Assembly (NCBI RefSeq): GCF_027887165.1
Contig: NC_077235.1
Span: forward strand, 9,062,884-9,126,883
Reading direction: 5' to 3'
DNA length: 64,000 bases
Origin: Monodelphis domestica
Lineage: Eukaryota; Chordata; Mammalia; Didelphimorphia; Didelphidae
In this document: in pieces, positions 21,866 to 34,889 of the stretch
Layout: each line of letters starts with the position of its first letter
Position numbering within the stretch: position 1 is the first letter of the stretch
Position numbers and translations under genes: made by a program
The notes under the pieces: generated by a model
What the model saw: only the letters and a program-made list of their open reading frames with translations
What the model was told of the DNA's origin: nothing
Database searches by the model: none

Positions 21866-23429
21866 TAGAAGGCACGAACTGACGGACGCCCGACCGCTAG
21901 AGCTTTCGGGGCCTTGGGGACCAGCGCTGTTCCTGTCCGAGGCCGCTGGTTGACAGCTCGAGCGCGGGGCGGGGCAGGGTTGGGCGGGCGGAGGGAACAG
22001 GGGGAGGGGAAAAGGGGGAACAAGAGGCTCGGGAGCGAACTCCCTCCCCCAACCTTTCTTTCCCTTCCACTTCTCCCTCCCCCCACCCCTTCTCTCTCGG
22101 GTCTGCACCTGAGCCCGTTGGCCGTCGCAGCTACAGGAAGGATGCGCGAGGCGCGCGCACGCGCACTGCCGTCCCGCACCGCGGCCGCGGCGCACAAAAA
22201 AGAGCCCCACCCAACCTCCTCCCCCCCCCCCCAGCTGGGCGCGGTGACAGAGGAAGCGCGGCGACTTCCTCTTGTGGCCGCCGGGGCGAGACCCTGGGGA
22301 TGCGACGGTTCGGGGTGGCCTCTGGCCGCGCCCCCAGCCAGTGCCGCCTTCCCCGGCCCGTGTGTTCCGGGCGTTGCTCGCGGGCTTCGTGCTGGAGGCT
22401 TCGAACCCGGGTGCTCGTTGGCTTATCTGGTACTTCATCCCCCGGCCCCGGTAATGCCCCTTAGCGTTTGCTGGGTCTGTTTACGTTGCCTGTTTCCGAA
22501 GGGGCTATCTTGGCCCGAACAGTTCTGCAGGCAAAGCCGACTTCGAGGCTTTTCCTTGTCATTTTCGTGCGGTCCGGGAAGATTTGGCCCTAAAGCCAAC
22601 AGTAAAGCGAACCTTGGAGCCTCGCGTACCCACACTACCTTAGGAAAAGTTGACTTTAGCGGGGAGGATCCAAGGTTGGTTGTGTACCCTCGCCATAAGG
22701 ATCTCAGCCCTAATAGCTCCAATTGTGTAGAGCTTGAGACTAAAAGTGGCGTGCTCTCTTGGCTGGACACTGAAAGATGAATGCGCTTTACTCGCGCTCC
22801 AGCCACATCTTCACGGGGTTGTGAAGATCGCTTTTATCTTCCTTCGTTCTTGACCAACTTCAAAACTACTGGAAGGCAAATCTGGCCCTTGTTTTCCATA
22901 ACTAATGCTTAGTATGGGAAGGGGAGCTGCCACTTGCTGGGTATTGGTACTGGTGCACTTTGGGATCCTTGTTGATCCAGTGCTGTTAGCCAAAGTACCC
23001 AACAGCTTAGTCCAGACAACCCTTCGACTGGGCAAAGTGCCCCGAGCTGGCCCAGGGGAATGATCTTGTATTTGGTGGAGGCACTTGGAAGGTTCCTGTG
23101 AAACTAGATGGGGCTACCACATTTTTCTACGGTGTGATTTCACCAGCAGTTGAACTTCAATCTCCGAAGGCAGAAAGTGAATCCATTAACGTTCTTGGCC
23201 AGACTTAGGAAGTTTGAAAATAATTAAATGATCGTCTAAATTTTTTTAAAGGACCAGGTTGTATTTGAGCAATGCAGAGGAATTCATTTACTCGGTCCAG
23301 GGGTTGTTTCCTTGCTCTGTTCCAGGTCCATAGAAGCCAGGGCCCCTAGTCTATTGAGGGGGGGCGGGGTTTGAACAGAAATACAAAGTACCCCTTGAAT
23401 GATCTTGTCCAACAGTCCAGCATCAGAAA

Positions 23430-23830
23430 GCAAGTGAGGCACTTGATTAAGCCCTGGGGATTCCAAGAAAGGCAAACAGTCCCTGCCTTCAGTAGTCATA
23501 CACTCGAATTAATGAAACAACATGTAAATAACTAGGTATAAGCAAAGTCAATATAGGGTATCAGGAGGCAATCTGAAAGGGAGAGGCATTAGCTGGGGGG
23601 GGGAACCTCAAGGTCCTCCTTCAAAAGGTAGTATTTGAGCAGAATCTTAAGCCAGTAAGAGAATAAGGGGACAGCGCATGCCAAGCCCTGAGAGGAGAGG
23701 TGAAATACTGTGTGTGAGGAGCTGCTGATAGGTCTATGGAGCTCGATTGGGTAGAGGAGTCAGGTATAAGTAGGTTGGACTGGCAGGAAGGGGACAAGTT
23801 TTGAAGAGCTTCAGCGGAGGACAAACCACT
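23430..23830 (+). repeat. Ancient interspersed repeat, family R
   Basis: Purine-rich sequence with AAGCCCTGGGGATTCCAAGAAAGGCAAACAGTCCCTGCC, TTGAGCAGAATCTTAAGCC and TTGAAGAGCTTC in that order. The same blocks recur at 33219, 34460, 38310, 41640 and 44170. I do not have a firm name for the family. A MIR fragment follows at 23830-23935. Confidence 0.55.
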
Positions 23831-24079
23831 TCCTCACTTCTGGGTGTCAGTATTGTCATATGTACAATGAGGAAGTAAGGCTACATGATCTCCAAGGCCC
23901 CTTCTAACCTTGAGCCTATGATGTTACGAGTAGTCCAGTTTAGAATTTAGTATTCGGAGAAGGATCAGTTATTGAGTAAGCAAAAGAGAATCAAGAAAGG
24001 GAAGGGTCTCTAAAGCCAAAGGTGGGGAGAATATCAAGCCGAAGGAGCAACACAGAGGAGGACAAGGAGAGAGAGGACT

Positions 24080-24730
24080 GAGAAAAGGTCATTGGATTTA
24101 ATAATTAAGACATCACTGATGACCTTTCACAAGGCAATCTCATGAGAGTGGTCAGAGGAGCTAGATTTGCCAAGGGGTTGAAGAAAGACTGAATGGTGAG
24201 GAAGTTTAGCAGCGGAAGTGAGTTGAGAGGGTAGTTACATGTGGTGGAGGGGGTTCATTTTGAAGGATTGTCAAGACGATGCCTGAGCCAGGATGACTGC
24301 TAGAGTGAGGTTCTGGAGAAGGAAGAAAGGAATGTGGCCAAGGGCAAAGTTGGAAGGATTAGCTTTAGTGAAGAAGCTTGGAGGAGATGATGCTGAATTT
24401 TGAGGAATGGATTAAGGAAGCCCAGATGAAGCAGGTGTCTAGGTCATCTGTGGTGAGGGTGTTAGAAGTTAGAAGTGAGAAGAGAAAGAAGAGGTTTGGG
24501 ACAGACACCGTGAAATGAAAAGAGGAAAAAGATGAGGCAGCAACAGCAAGATTTCCGTTTAAATGATGCCTCAGAAAAAAGTCGTGAGTGAAATGAGCTC
24601 AAGAGCTCTGAAACAGATGTAGTGAATTTGGATGGTGGAATTGCCCAAGGGTCAATATTTGAAGATTGGGTATATCATGAGAGTAGGATGAAAAAGTGAC
24701 ATGAGATTTTAGGGCATTGTAGTTTGTAAG
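24080..24730 (+). repeat. Purine-rich ancient repeat, probably the 3' part of family R
   Basis: A long G/A-rich stretch with AAAGGTCATTGGATTTAATAATTAAGACATCACTGATGACC and TTGAGAGGGTAG. The resemblance to widespread old mammalian repeats is from memory. No coding frame is present. Confidence 0.4.
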
Positions 24731-24869
24731 TCATTAAAGTGGCAAATCACGGGACCAAGACTGGATCTGGAGATCAATTAAGCTAGAGTGGAAGAGAGGG
24801 TTTGGATAGGTGAAGACTGGATTTAGTGATGGTGGTAGGGCAGGAAGTTGCTGGAGAATGGAATTTCTT

Positions 24870-25165
24870 TTTAAATAACTCAATAGCAGAAAAAGAAGTT
24901 GAACAGGCCACAATTTAACACCCAAAGAAAAAAATCGTCCCAGACCAGATGGATTTACAAGCAAATTCTCCCAGACATTTAAAGGACAATTAATTTCAAC
25001 ATTACGTGAACCATTGGCCAAAAGGGGAAAAGAAGGCACTCTTCCAGATTCTGTGATTAAAATACAGTTTTAGTACTTAAACCAGGGACAAAGCATTGAA
25101 AGAAGGCTATAGACCATTCTTAATGAATATTGATGCAAAATTCAAATAAAATATTAGCACATAGA
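24870..25165 (+). mobile_element. Old L1 ORF2 fragment (reverse-transcriptase region)
   Basis: CCAGACCAGATGGATTTACAAGCAAATTCT matches the [12 protein letters not shown] block that opens the L1 RT domain. AGGCTATAGACCATTCTTAATGAATATTGATGCAAAA matches the block containing YRPISL.NIDAKI. It is broken by stops. Confidence 0.8.
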
Positions 25166-26300
25166 GAAGGAAATTTCAAAATTTTTCATCTTGGAAGTGA
25201 GACAGTGAATAGTATCGTGAATTTGGAGTCTGTTCCACATGTAGATGTTAGGAAATAAGAAGACTCTAATAACACAATTGCAATCAGTCAACAAATATAT
25301 ATGAAGTACCTAGCAAGTGCCAGGCAGTGTTATTTGAAAGTTGCTTAATTTGAAAGTAACAACTTTCCCCCTCATTCACATCTCAATATGCCAGTTAGAG
25401 TTGATCTTTGTTTGAAAGTGTTTGTCATTGGTCACTTCATTGTAGTCTAGCCTTAGCATCATCTCATGCTGAGATTGCAGAGCCATCCAGGAAATATCTT
25501 TGTGATGCTCGGTGAGGTCAGAGTGTGGGCACTAGTAGCTTTTTGTCTCATGGTGCCTCTTCTTTTGCCACAAGCACCAATCGCTGCTGCTGCCACAGGA
25601 AGATAGTATTGAAAATAGTTTTATTATAAACTCCACGGTGTGATCTGCTCTAGTGGTGACTGCACTTCAGTGGGGTGCCTGGGTCACAAGGCTGCATGCA
25701 GACTGGGTAGGTACTAGATGGGCATTTCTTGACTTCTGGGTTTTAGGCCTTGCATTCCAGTTCATAATACTAGGAAGGAGAGAGATGTTCAATACAAGCC
25801 CATCTTCCACAGAAAGATTAACTATAGTGAATACCAAAGTGCTGTGCAATCACAGGAATTCAATGATATTGCATCAGAAATCCTGTTTGCCATGAATAAC
25901 ATCTCCTATTTCCATATTGCTTTGCACCTAGCAAAGGGAAGCAGGGATTACTTGATTAAGTAGCAGCCTTGAATTCTTTCCTTTTGTGAGGGAGTCCCAC
26001 CCAGGGTACTACTCTAGACTTTGAAGACGATCTAGGTCCCTGGAGAGGCCATAGGGCCATGGAAACAGGAAGAGGAGTTGGCTTAACTCTCTGGGGACTC
26101 GGGTACAAATCCTTTGCATCTATAGTGATAAATAAAACTTGACTTAATTCCTTCTTCCCGAAGCCTTGTTAGTTTAAGTTCTTTCATGGTTTGGGGGACT
26201 ACAAGCCAGATGTTCCCAGCAGAAACCATAGAAATTTACACGGGAAGCTCTCCAGTTTGAACCTAATCTTTGTAAGCTTTTTGCCTTTTAGTCATGGGCC
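25166..26300. other. Intronic sequence, no repeat or exon recognised
   Basis: This is one of the longest apparently unique stretches of the intron. A MIR-like piece follows at 26305-26425. Confidence 0.4.
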
Positions 26301-26959
26301 ACAGATGACATTTTGAGAGACAGCTTGTCGTAGGGGAAGGAGTCAGGAAAGACTTTGGACTGAATCCTAGCTCTGACACCAGTTCCATAACCTTGGGCAA
26401 ATCAGCCTTTCTGTGCTTATCCCTGTATTTCTGTAATGCAGAAGGTACTACTTTCAATAGTCCCCTCAGTGGGTTATTTTAAGTAAAGAACTACAAACCT
26501 GCATTGTTTATTATTATCCAAGTCTAGTGCTCTTTCCACTGGGATGCACCCCCTCCTGTGTGGCATTTTCTGTACTATAACCCCAAACCTACAATATTAT
26601 GTCATGCTAAATTTTCTGTTTAGAATTCTTTTTCCCAGTCTACACTTGGGCTCTGATCTGAATATTCACAACACAGATTTGTGCTGGGTAGAGTACACCC
26701 TGGTATATTCCACCATGAATTTGTGGATTATTTTCATGAACCTAATGGATACAACATAACAAAGACAATAGTTGATTTTCATAATATGTTAAAATGTAGG
26801 TATTACATCCAGTGGGTGTCCCATGAACAGGAGTATGTCAAATACTACTATTAAGCAGTTATTGGGAGAGGGCTTCTTTCATAGGTCATTTAGGTTATTA
26901 GTTGAGCAGGCTTTTCTGATAAAAATCTCATTTCTAAGCTATTTAGGGAACTGAGTCAA

Positions 26960-27800
26960 ATTTATAAGAATAAAAGCTATTCTCCAATTGATAAATGATC
27001 AAAGGAAATGAATAGGCAGTTTTCACAAGAAGAAATCCAAGCTTTCAATAGCCATGTGAAAAATGCTCTAATTCACTAAAAATCAGAGAAATACAAATCA
27101 AAACAACTCTGAGGCATTGTACCACGCCCATCAGATTGTCTAAATGGACAAAAATACAAAATGATGGATGCTTGAAAGGACTCTGGGAAAACAGGTACAT
27201 TAGTGCACTGTTTGGTAGAGCTTTGAACTGGTCCCCCAATCTAGAAAACGATATGGAATTTTGCCCCAAAGCTATTCAACTGCATATCCTTTGGCCCAGT
27301 TATATCGCTACTAGTTCTGTACCCCAAAGAGATTATAGAAAGAGGAAAAGGACCCATATTTACAAAAACATTTGTAGCAGCTTTTTTGTGGTGGAAAAGA
27401 ATTGGAAACTGATAGGGTGCCTATCATTTGCAGTGCCTGAGCAGTGATGGTATATGAATATGATAGAATATATTGTTCTATAAGAAATGTTGAAGGGGAT
27501 GATTTTAGAGAAATCTGAGAAGACTTGTATGAACTGGTACAAAGGGAGGTGAGCAGAATCGGAAGATTGATTTATAAAATGATAAAAAATATTGTAAAGA
27601 GAGACAACTTTGAAAGATTTAGGACCTGTGATCAATACAATGACCAACCCACAATTCCCAAGGACTCATAATGAAACAGACTATCCACCTCTAGATAGAG
27701 AAGTAATATACTTAGAGCGCAGTGTACTTTTATTTTGGGGGGAGCATGGCTTATGTGGAAATTTGTTTTGCTTGAACTTATATATCTGTCATGGAAAAAA
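26960..27800 (+). mobile_element. Old L1 3' fragment
   Basis: ORF2 C-terminal blocks occur in order: TCCAATTGATAAATGATCAAAGG, AAATACAAATCAAAACAACTCTGAGG, CCAGTTATATCGCTACTAGTTCTGTACCCC, GTAGCAGCTTTTTTGTGGTGG and AGAATATATTGTTCTATAAGAAATG. They are diverged and carry stops. Confidence 0.8.
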
Positions 27801-28176
27801 TATAAGCTGAGAACAGGTGCTGAAGATAAACTCTTAATGTAAAAATATTAAGTATAGAGTTTAAAGCTCTTTGCTTTCTGTAAAAGAAGGTATAGCTACT
27901 TGCCCATCTCCAAAATACATTTGATAAATATGAGACGTTATTGGTAGATTGCTCACACATTACCTCTAAGGGATGACATACTATACTTAAAAGAGACTCT
28001 ACAAATAAGTATTTGATGCTAAAGGACATTCTTGGACTTTAGGTCTCTGGACATGACCTTATATGCCAGATGCTAGTGGAATTTTCTTCTCAGTATAGTA
28101 GCCATGGGCTTTACCAGAAGGGCATTGGCCCATGTACTATCCCTTTCCAAAACTGCTCAGATTCCCTAATAATGAT

Positions 28177-28540
28177 TGTAGCAGTTAAAATTAGGTTCTC
28201 TGCTAAAAGTATTATATTTTTATGAAGTTTATTAAAGATTAAGAAATAAAGAAAATACAAAATAAAATAAGAAAAGCACGTGTCTAGGCCCAGAGAGCCC
28301 ATTCACAATCACTCACTCTACATCCTGCCTGGTAGAGCCACGTGTGCCCAGACGCAGAAGCAGAGAGAGAGACTCTTTGGAAGCGGAAGCAGGAAGAGAG
28401 CTCAGTAAGCTTTACTGCCAGTTTAAATAGAAATTTTGATCTCGCACTCAGGGAGATTCAGGGAGATTAGAGGGTATCTTGGGAACTAGAGCAAGGACTT
28501 CTGGGGATTGAAGTCCGGGGTTCAAATCTCCATTTTTACA
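28177..28540 (-). repeat. 3' LTR of ERV copy 1
   Basis: 364 bp. It pairs with 31505-31853 and differs by about 4-5% with 1-, 4- and 11-bp indels. The AATAAA signal is kept. Confidence 0.9.
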
Positions 28541-29744
28541 TTTCACCATTTGAGCGTTTGGGAAAAAGATTTTCCCCAAAGGATCATGAAAACATAATCA
28601 ACTTAAAGATTACAATAATTTGAGGATAAGAGGAAAAAAGAACAAAACCAATAATTGCTGGACACATTAACAAAAAGCCAGTTAGGGGGCAGTCCCCTTT
28701 GGCATGAAAGTATAGATACAAATAAATGTTCAATTAACCACACCCAAAGTTCATTCTTGATCTTCTTGTGCAGCTGGTGGTCTGGAAGCTTCTTCATGGT
28801 GTCTTCTCCAAACAGTTCAGTTTCTGGATTCGGAGAGGTAGCATCTTTCTTTACCTAAAATTCTTATTAAAAGGAATTTAAACTTTGCAATTTAAAATAA
28901 TAATATTTTTTACATTTCCCCGTGAAAAGGGTGATTAAAAAATACAGGATCACTTATTGGTGCATGGCTAAGGTATGAGGTATATGAATCAATTGGTAAG
29001 AGAAATTAAAAAGACATCAGAAAAATCCAAGTAAAAAAGATAATTTCTGGATGAAAATATAGACTATCAAAGTCTTATGTGTAAAAATTCTAAGTAAAGG
29101 AAAAGTAAATCTATAACAGGTCCTTGAATCAGGGCCCAATCAAAATGATCTAAGTAAGTAAGCATTAATCCAGTCAGTAGCCAGGACTACATAAAGTTGC
29201 CACACTATGAAAGACAGAAAAGGGACCAGATTATAGGAGCCAAGTTTGGGGATACTCGTCTGTAAGTATTTTCAGAGTGAGTGTGGCACAAGGAAGGGCT
29301 ATGTCTTAAATATTAAACATTGCAACCCTGAGTCTTCACACTAGGTTCAAGACCTTTGTATTGGCTTAGAAGCGCATCAATCCGTCCTGGATTGGTTTAT
29401 CTTTGACCCTATGCAATGGCTCTTTTGTGTATGTCTTGTCCTGGAATCAGACAGAATTATGAAGTGAAGTCCCATAAATTTTTTTAACAATTAGTGGCAC
29501 CATTTTTATAGTCTCAAGTTTTTGGGGCATGCATTAACATATGCATTTTAAACTTATATTACTGCTAAATCAAAAAAGTTAAAGAAAATCTTAATGCTGG
29601 TGACATGCTTCAATATAAAAAGGAGAGAAAAAATAAACTGAAATAGTATATTGCACATGCAAGAAAAATATAAAAGAGTTTTAAAAAATTCAAAAATGTA
29701 GCTTATAATCATTGACACTCAGTGTCAACTAAGAAAATATAGAA

Positions 29745-30060
29745 TGCAAGGCTTTCTCACCAAAAATGAGATCCATTTCCTCTTCATACCTGGCCATGAT
29801 CCACTGTGAATTTCATAAGATAACAGTTTTTTTTAAAATAAAGAACAGTAGTATAAATATGTAGATATCAGTACCCCCAAAATTCTCAGTAGCCCAGTTA
29901 AGTACAATAGCAAACAAACACACTATCATATTTCACATAAGTTGCTGTATGGCATTTTTAAAAGGCAATGAACTGAGGGATATTTGTCACAATTTTTACA
30001 AATAGAGCAATTCTTTCAACCTTGGTAAACATATTTTTAAACAGAGTAACTCATTTTTGG
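29745..30060 (-). pseudogene. Degenerate env transmembrane-region remnant of ERV copy 1
   Basis: Blocks CAAAAATGAGA, TGATCCACTGTGA and GATATTTGTCACAATTT line up in order with the env part of copy 3 (63254-63588). No usable frame remains. Confidence 0.5.
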
Positions 30061-30711
30061 TTTAGAACGTCATCAAGAAATCTAGAGATCATTCTAGTGG
30101 AAGTAAAATGAGCTGAAGAGTATAAATGAGAGATGCTCCCTTTTTTGGGGGGGCTTCTAGGGGTACATGCCCTGGGATTAACTGCCCAGCTTCCATTCAC
30201 ATTTTTTTTTTAATGCGGGAGGTGGGGGTTATAAATGTATTTCACTTCAGCTATTAAAATGGGCCTTACCTCGTGGTAGGGGCAGGCAAAAATGACCAGA
30301 GATTGTTAAGAAAAATTCTAAAAATCATGTGTAAAGAACCCTTAAAATCAGTTTGAGAGATTTAGCTCTTTAAATTTTCCAAAGGTTATTGTAGCACTTT
30401 TCTGATGGAGTCCATCTATCCTCTATGTGACAATTTACAAAGTCAGAATAGAAAAGCTGTTTTTTATATGGGCTTACTCAATTTTTGTTCAGTATGGTTA
30501 TAGGGGAAAAGCAACAGAATTTAACAGTAGTTAAAACCCAGTACAGTAACAGAATAGTATTGAATGCAGTAATATATGAACTTAAAATCACAAAGTTAAG
30601 CCTTAAACAAAACAATCAGTAAATGCAATCAAATACAGAGATTTTTATAAAACATTGGAGTTTGAAATGCCTTAAAAATATAACCTCCAGTCTCTTTAAA
30701 GTTCCTTGGCT

Positions 30712-30893
30712 TTTTTTATCCATTTAGATGCCTATTGTCAGAAGGCAGAAGATTGGTAATGGTTAGGCAATGGGGGTTAAGCGACCCGCCCAGGGCCACA
30801 CAGCTGGGAAGTATCTGAGGCCAGATTTCAACTGAGGACCTCTGGTCTCCAGGCCTTGCTCTCAATCCATTGAACCACTGAGTTTCCTCCCCA
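30712..30893 (-). repeat. SINE1/WSINE1-type SINE inside ERV copy 1
   Basis: Reversed core GGCAATGGGGGTTAAGCGACC, CAGGGCCACACAGCTGGGAAGT and TTGAACCACTGAGTTTCCTCC. Its position in the provirus interior makes it younger than the ERV. Confidence 0.8.
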
Positions 30894-31504
30894 TAGTAAG
30901 AGTGGATTTTAGGAATTTCAAATTTGGCTAAAGAGTTGCAGGGAGCTGAATCCAGGGGAAGCCCTGGATCACATGTAATGTAAAGAAAAGGATCAATGCC
31001 GTGAAAAGATATCCTCTTAAAGTAACCATGCTTTAAGTTACTGTTTGGAAAATCCTCTACCTTCTTTCCTTTTCTTTCTCCCCTCCTGTAATCCCCTGCC
31101 CCCAGTCCACGGAGAGGCTAATCGTAGCCTAAGGGAAAATTCATCACCCCGTTTTTACTAGCTGATAGAAATGAGTCCTGGGCTTGGGGTGATGAATGAT
31201 CTGCTCCAAGGCTAGAGTTTGCAGGGCAGGCAGGTCACCAGGTGATTGAGATCTGGGTCAAACAGGTCTGGACGCTGGGAACAGGAGCTGAGCAGAGCCA
31301 CCGGGAAGGGCAGGCAGGTGAGCCTGAATCAAGAAAGTCCAAAGCAGATGGCTGCAGGCCAGAGCTGATCAAGATGGTTTTCTAAAAAAGCATCTTGGAG
31401 AAACATGGCTTAGAAAAAAACAAACTAGGCACTAGCTATTAAAGGCTAAACTGAAGATCAGAAGATTGAGGGTATTTCATTTTTCCCAAGTGGTTCACCA
31501 AAAC

Positions 31505-31853
31505 TGTAGCAGTTAAAATTAGGTTCTCTGCTAAAAATATTATATTTTATGAAGTTTATTAAAGATTAAGAAATAAAGAAAATACAAAATAAAATAAGAA
31601 AAGCACGTGTCTAGGCCCAGAGAGCCCATTCACAATCACTCATTCTACATCCTGCCTGGTAGAGCCACGTGTGCCCAGACATGGAAGCAGAGAGAGTCTT
31701 TGGAAGCGGAAGCAGGAAGAGAACTCAGTAAGCTCTACCACCAGTTTAAATAGAAATTTTGATCTCACATTCAGGGAGATTAGAGGGCATCTTGGGAACT
31801 AGAGCAAGGGCTTCTGGGTATTGAAGTCCTGGGTTCAAATCTCCATTTTTACA
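31505..31853 (-). repeat. 5' LTR of ERV copy 1
   Basis: 349 bp, TG...CA termini. The candidate primer-binding site follows it on the minus strand. Confidence 0.9.
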
Positions 31854-32309
31854 AGATAGACTCAAAGACAAGGCTTTTTCACCTCTTTTATGATGGAACT
31901 GGATCTCTTTGGCAATCTTGGGAAGCCTACAGATCTCTGCTCAGAATAATTTTTAAAGTAAGTTAAGGAAATGCTAAATTTTAAGTTAAAGGATAGTGAA
32001 ATTAAAAATCATTTTTTCCTCCATTCAAGTTCACAGACCCCTTGAAATCTCTTCATGGATCCCTGCTCTATAATAGGTAAAAAGGGCTACAGAATTATTG
32101 CCTTGTTTTCTTCACTTTGCCCGAAGTGTTTGTTAAGCTGATATTTAGGAAAGGACCAAAGACTAGTAGTTACCTCTATTATCAAGTCAGAAGAATTTGG
32201 GGAAGTATTTAATACAGGTGAAAATATGGTATGCCCTGGAAATTGGTGAGAAGTTGCATAAGGAAGGAAAGTCCTATCCGTCCAAACAGCTTTACTCAGC
32301 ATTTAAAAT

Positions 32310-32495
32310 TGGTAGATCCGGGAGCAGACAGGTGAGAGTCAGGCCTGGGTTCAATTTTGGCCTGAGACACTTCCTAGCTATGTAACCATGGGCAAATCAT
32401 TTAACCTTAATTGTTTTGTTCTTATTCTTCTGCCTCAGAACTGATCCTTAGAAAGTATCAATTCTAAGACAGAAGTTAAGGGGTTTTTAAAGAAA
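32310..32495 (+). repeat. SINE1/WSINE1-type SINE, diverged
   Basis: GCCTGGGTTCAATTTTGGCC, GACACTTCCTAGCTATGTAACCATGGGCAAATCA and AGACAGAAGTTAAGGGGTTTTTAAAG are in the expected order. Confidence 0.75.
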
Positions 32496-32499
32496 AAAA

Positions 32500-33215
32500 A
32501 ACAGAATTGCTAGACCCACTTCTCCTGTTGGAGTACAATAACTGATTATGCTGATCATTGGGCTCAAGTTGCATTATTCCCTGTGATACCACCTCAGGTA
32601 CAGAGAGCCTAGGAGACCACCCTCCTGAACTTCTCTGAACTGAGAGCGACCCATAAATTAGCTGTCTTCTTGGGTAGGATCAAAGCTAGAATGGTTTCTC
32701 TTTAGGGATTTCCAATTAGCAGAAACCAGAGAAGCCTCTTTTCTAAGCTGCTTTCAGGCAGCATAGAATGTTTTCTTTTCCTGAAAGAAGAACAGTCTTC
32801 TCTCTGGCCGACTTTTCCCATTTTTTAAAGCCCTGGTGTCTATCTTCTAGACATTCTGCAGCCATTCTTACCTCCCAAAGCAGCCGTTCCTAACTTAGGG
32901 TCCACAGACTTCCAAGGTACCCACAGATGTCCCAAGATCTTTCAGCTTGGGCGGGGAAAGCAAATGCATCTTTATCTTCACTTTCTCTACCCAAAATTTA
33001 GCAATCCTTTTCATTATTTAAAAATGTGATCCTGAGAAGGGGGCCACCAGACTGCCTGCTAAGGAAAGAGCCCCATGACACACACAAGTTTCCTTCAACA
33101 TACTGCTCTTGTTTTTGTACCACAGTTGATTAATAATCATGATGCCTTGCCCATGGAGGTACTTCATATACGTTGTCTCAGTTAACCCTTTGTTGAATAA
33201 ATCCAGTCCTCATAA
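32500..33215. other. Intronic sequence without recognised features
   Basis: Neither coding frames nor repeat signatures were identified; 31854-32309 and 33561-34459 are similar in character. Confidence 0.4.
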
Positions 33216-33218
33216 AGA

Positions 33219-33560
33219 TTCTGGCATTTAGTGAGCACCTGCTTTATGCTGGGCCCAGTGCCAGGCAGTGAGGATACACACACAAAAATAGGAGTCTCTA
33301 CCTTTAAGGAGCTTAGTTCCATTTGAAATAATTTGTAGATTCACCCAGAAATTTAAATACAAATGAAATGTAAGTAAATACCTAGTAACTAGGGTGGAGA
33401 GGGTCTGGAAAGATTCTCCTTGGTAGGAAGTTACTTCTCCCCTTTTCCTCACCTGAGCTGAGTTTTTAAGGAAGTTCAGACTTCTGTGAAGGGAGAGGGG
33501 AGGCATGAGAGCAATGGTAGCCAAATCGTAGACAGCAGAGATGAGGAATAAGAGAATGAG
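33219..33560 (+). repeat. Ancient interspersed repeat, family R
   Basis: TTAGTGAGCACCTGCTTTATGCTGGGCCC, GGATACACACACAAAAATAGGAGTC and TTTAAGGAGCTTAG in order, as at 23430. Confidence 0.55.
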
Positions 33561-34459
33561 TTAGGACAGTCTGGACCCAAGGAATAAAGGAAGCTTAAGA
33601 TCCAGATATGAGTCAGTGACTGAAAATCAGGCAGGTTTTTAGGCAGCTCTTGGGACAGAACAAGGAGTTCAAGCCAGCAAGCTATTAGAACAGCTTGTGA
33701 GAGCCAAGATCCTGAAGTTTAGGCGAAGCCATTCTCAGCCAGAGACCTTCTCACAGGCTGTTGGCTGGAGCAGGACTGATAGACTGGTCCTCTAGGCCAG
33801 GCCACCTTTTGGCCAAGCAGGGCATCAGCTTGCTCCCTGTGCTTGAAGCACCAAAAAAAAGCTTCTGGGGAACAGCAGCTAACAGGAGAATTACCAAGAC
33901 AAGGTTGTCCACATTAAAAGTCAGTCAATAGTCAGAAAAGTGGCCATCAGGGAGGATTCAGGGGCAGATATTCTTCTTTCTGGCCCCAAGCCATACTCCC
34001 AGTGGCCTTGTTTAGATCTATGGATTGTGAGAACTGAGTAGTGGGGCTCATTGCCCTATCTCACTTGGCATAACTGATTGGGAGCTTCCAGTTGTAGGCA
34101 GGGTTAGCAGCATTTAAAGGGACTAGAAAACCCAGTGGTCCTCAGATAGGGCCCAGGTCCTTTTGAATTCAAGATGCTCAGAGAAGATATAAAGATATTT
34201 GAGGACTCCTACCCTCAAGGAGTATACAGTTCAGTAGAATAGATACTACTTGTGCCCAGGTAACTGTAACAGGATAGAACATCAGTGCCTAGTAAATGTA
34301 CAGCCTTGAAAGTTCCAAGGGAGGAGAGAGAACTTCCATCTAGGACAATCTAACAAAGGTTTTTATGGACCAGTATTTGAGCTGCTCTTAAAGAGCGTGG
34401 AGGGTTTCAGCATTCAAGAAGAGGGTGTATTTCTTTCCAGGTAGATGGAATACATTGAG

Positions 34460-34760
34460 CAATCCATTGACCAATCAGCAAGCATTTATTAAGTACCTCT
34501 TATGGTCCAGGCTTTCTGCTAGGTTCTGGGGAGAGTGGCAGATCCTACCCTGAAAAAGTTTACTTTCTATCAGGGGAAACAATGTGAATATAAATACACA
34601 TACAAATGTAATAAAAAATATAAACAACTTTGGGAGGGAAGGTATGAGCAACCAGAGGCACCAGGAAAGGTTTCATATAGAAAGAATTGTTTAAACTGAG
34701 TCTTAAAGAAAATCAGAGATTCCAAGAAATAGAGGTGAGGGAATGTATTCTAGACTCAGA
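34460..34760 (+). repeat. Ancient interspersed repeat, family R
   Basis: CAGCAAGCATTTATTAAGTACC, TGCTAGGTTCTGGGGAGAG and AAACTGAGTCTTAAAGAAAATCAGAG follow the family order; it ends where the YBX3-like pseudogene region begins. Confidence 0.55.
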
Positions 34761-34889
34761 GATGGGAGTCCTCTCCCTCCAGACCTCTTTCAGTCCTAGC
34801 TCCTCACAGCCATCAATAAGAGGAGAAATTATTGTGGAGAAGAGGTGCACCTTCCTCATCACTACCAGCAACAACTGCTGACCATTTGC

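Larger units (their letters stand above)
28177..31853 (-). mobile_element. ERV copy 1 (class-I-like provirus, LTRs at both ends, gutted interior)
   Basis: Two direct LTRs (28177-28540 and 31505-31853) bound 2,964 bp of interior. Orientation is minus: the LTR read that way starts TGTAAAAATGG, has a TATTTAAA box, an AATAAA signal and ends in TACA, and the interior matches copy 2 in reverse. Just inside the 5' LTR the minus strand reads GTTTTGGTGAACCACTTGGG, where a primer-binding site is expected. The interior holds no usable gag or pol frame. A degenerate env transmembrane-region remnant is recognisable near 29745-30060 by alignment to copy 3. LTR divergence is about 15 substitutions in 345 sites plus three indels by eye. 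No clean TSD is seen (TGAT against AGAT). Confidence 0.85.

Noticed and set aside
21914..22780. 288-codon open frame on the + strand within intron 1
   Set aside because: It lies in the CpG island, where stop codons are rare. It is proline/arginine/glycine-rich, has no domain, and starts downstream of a conserved splice donor.
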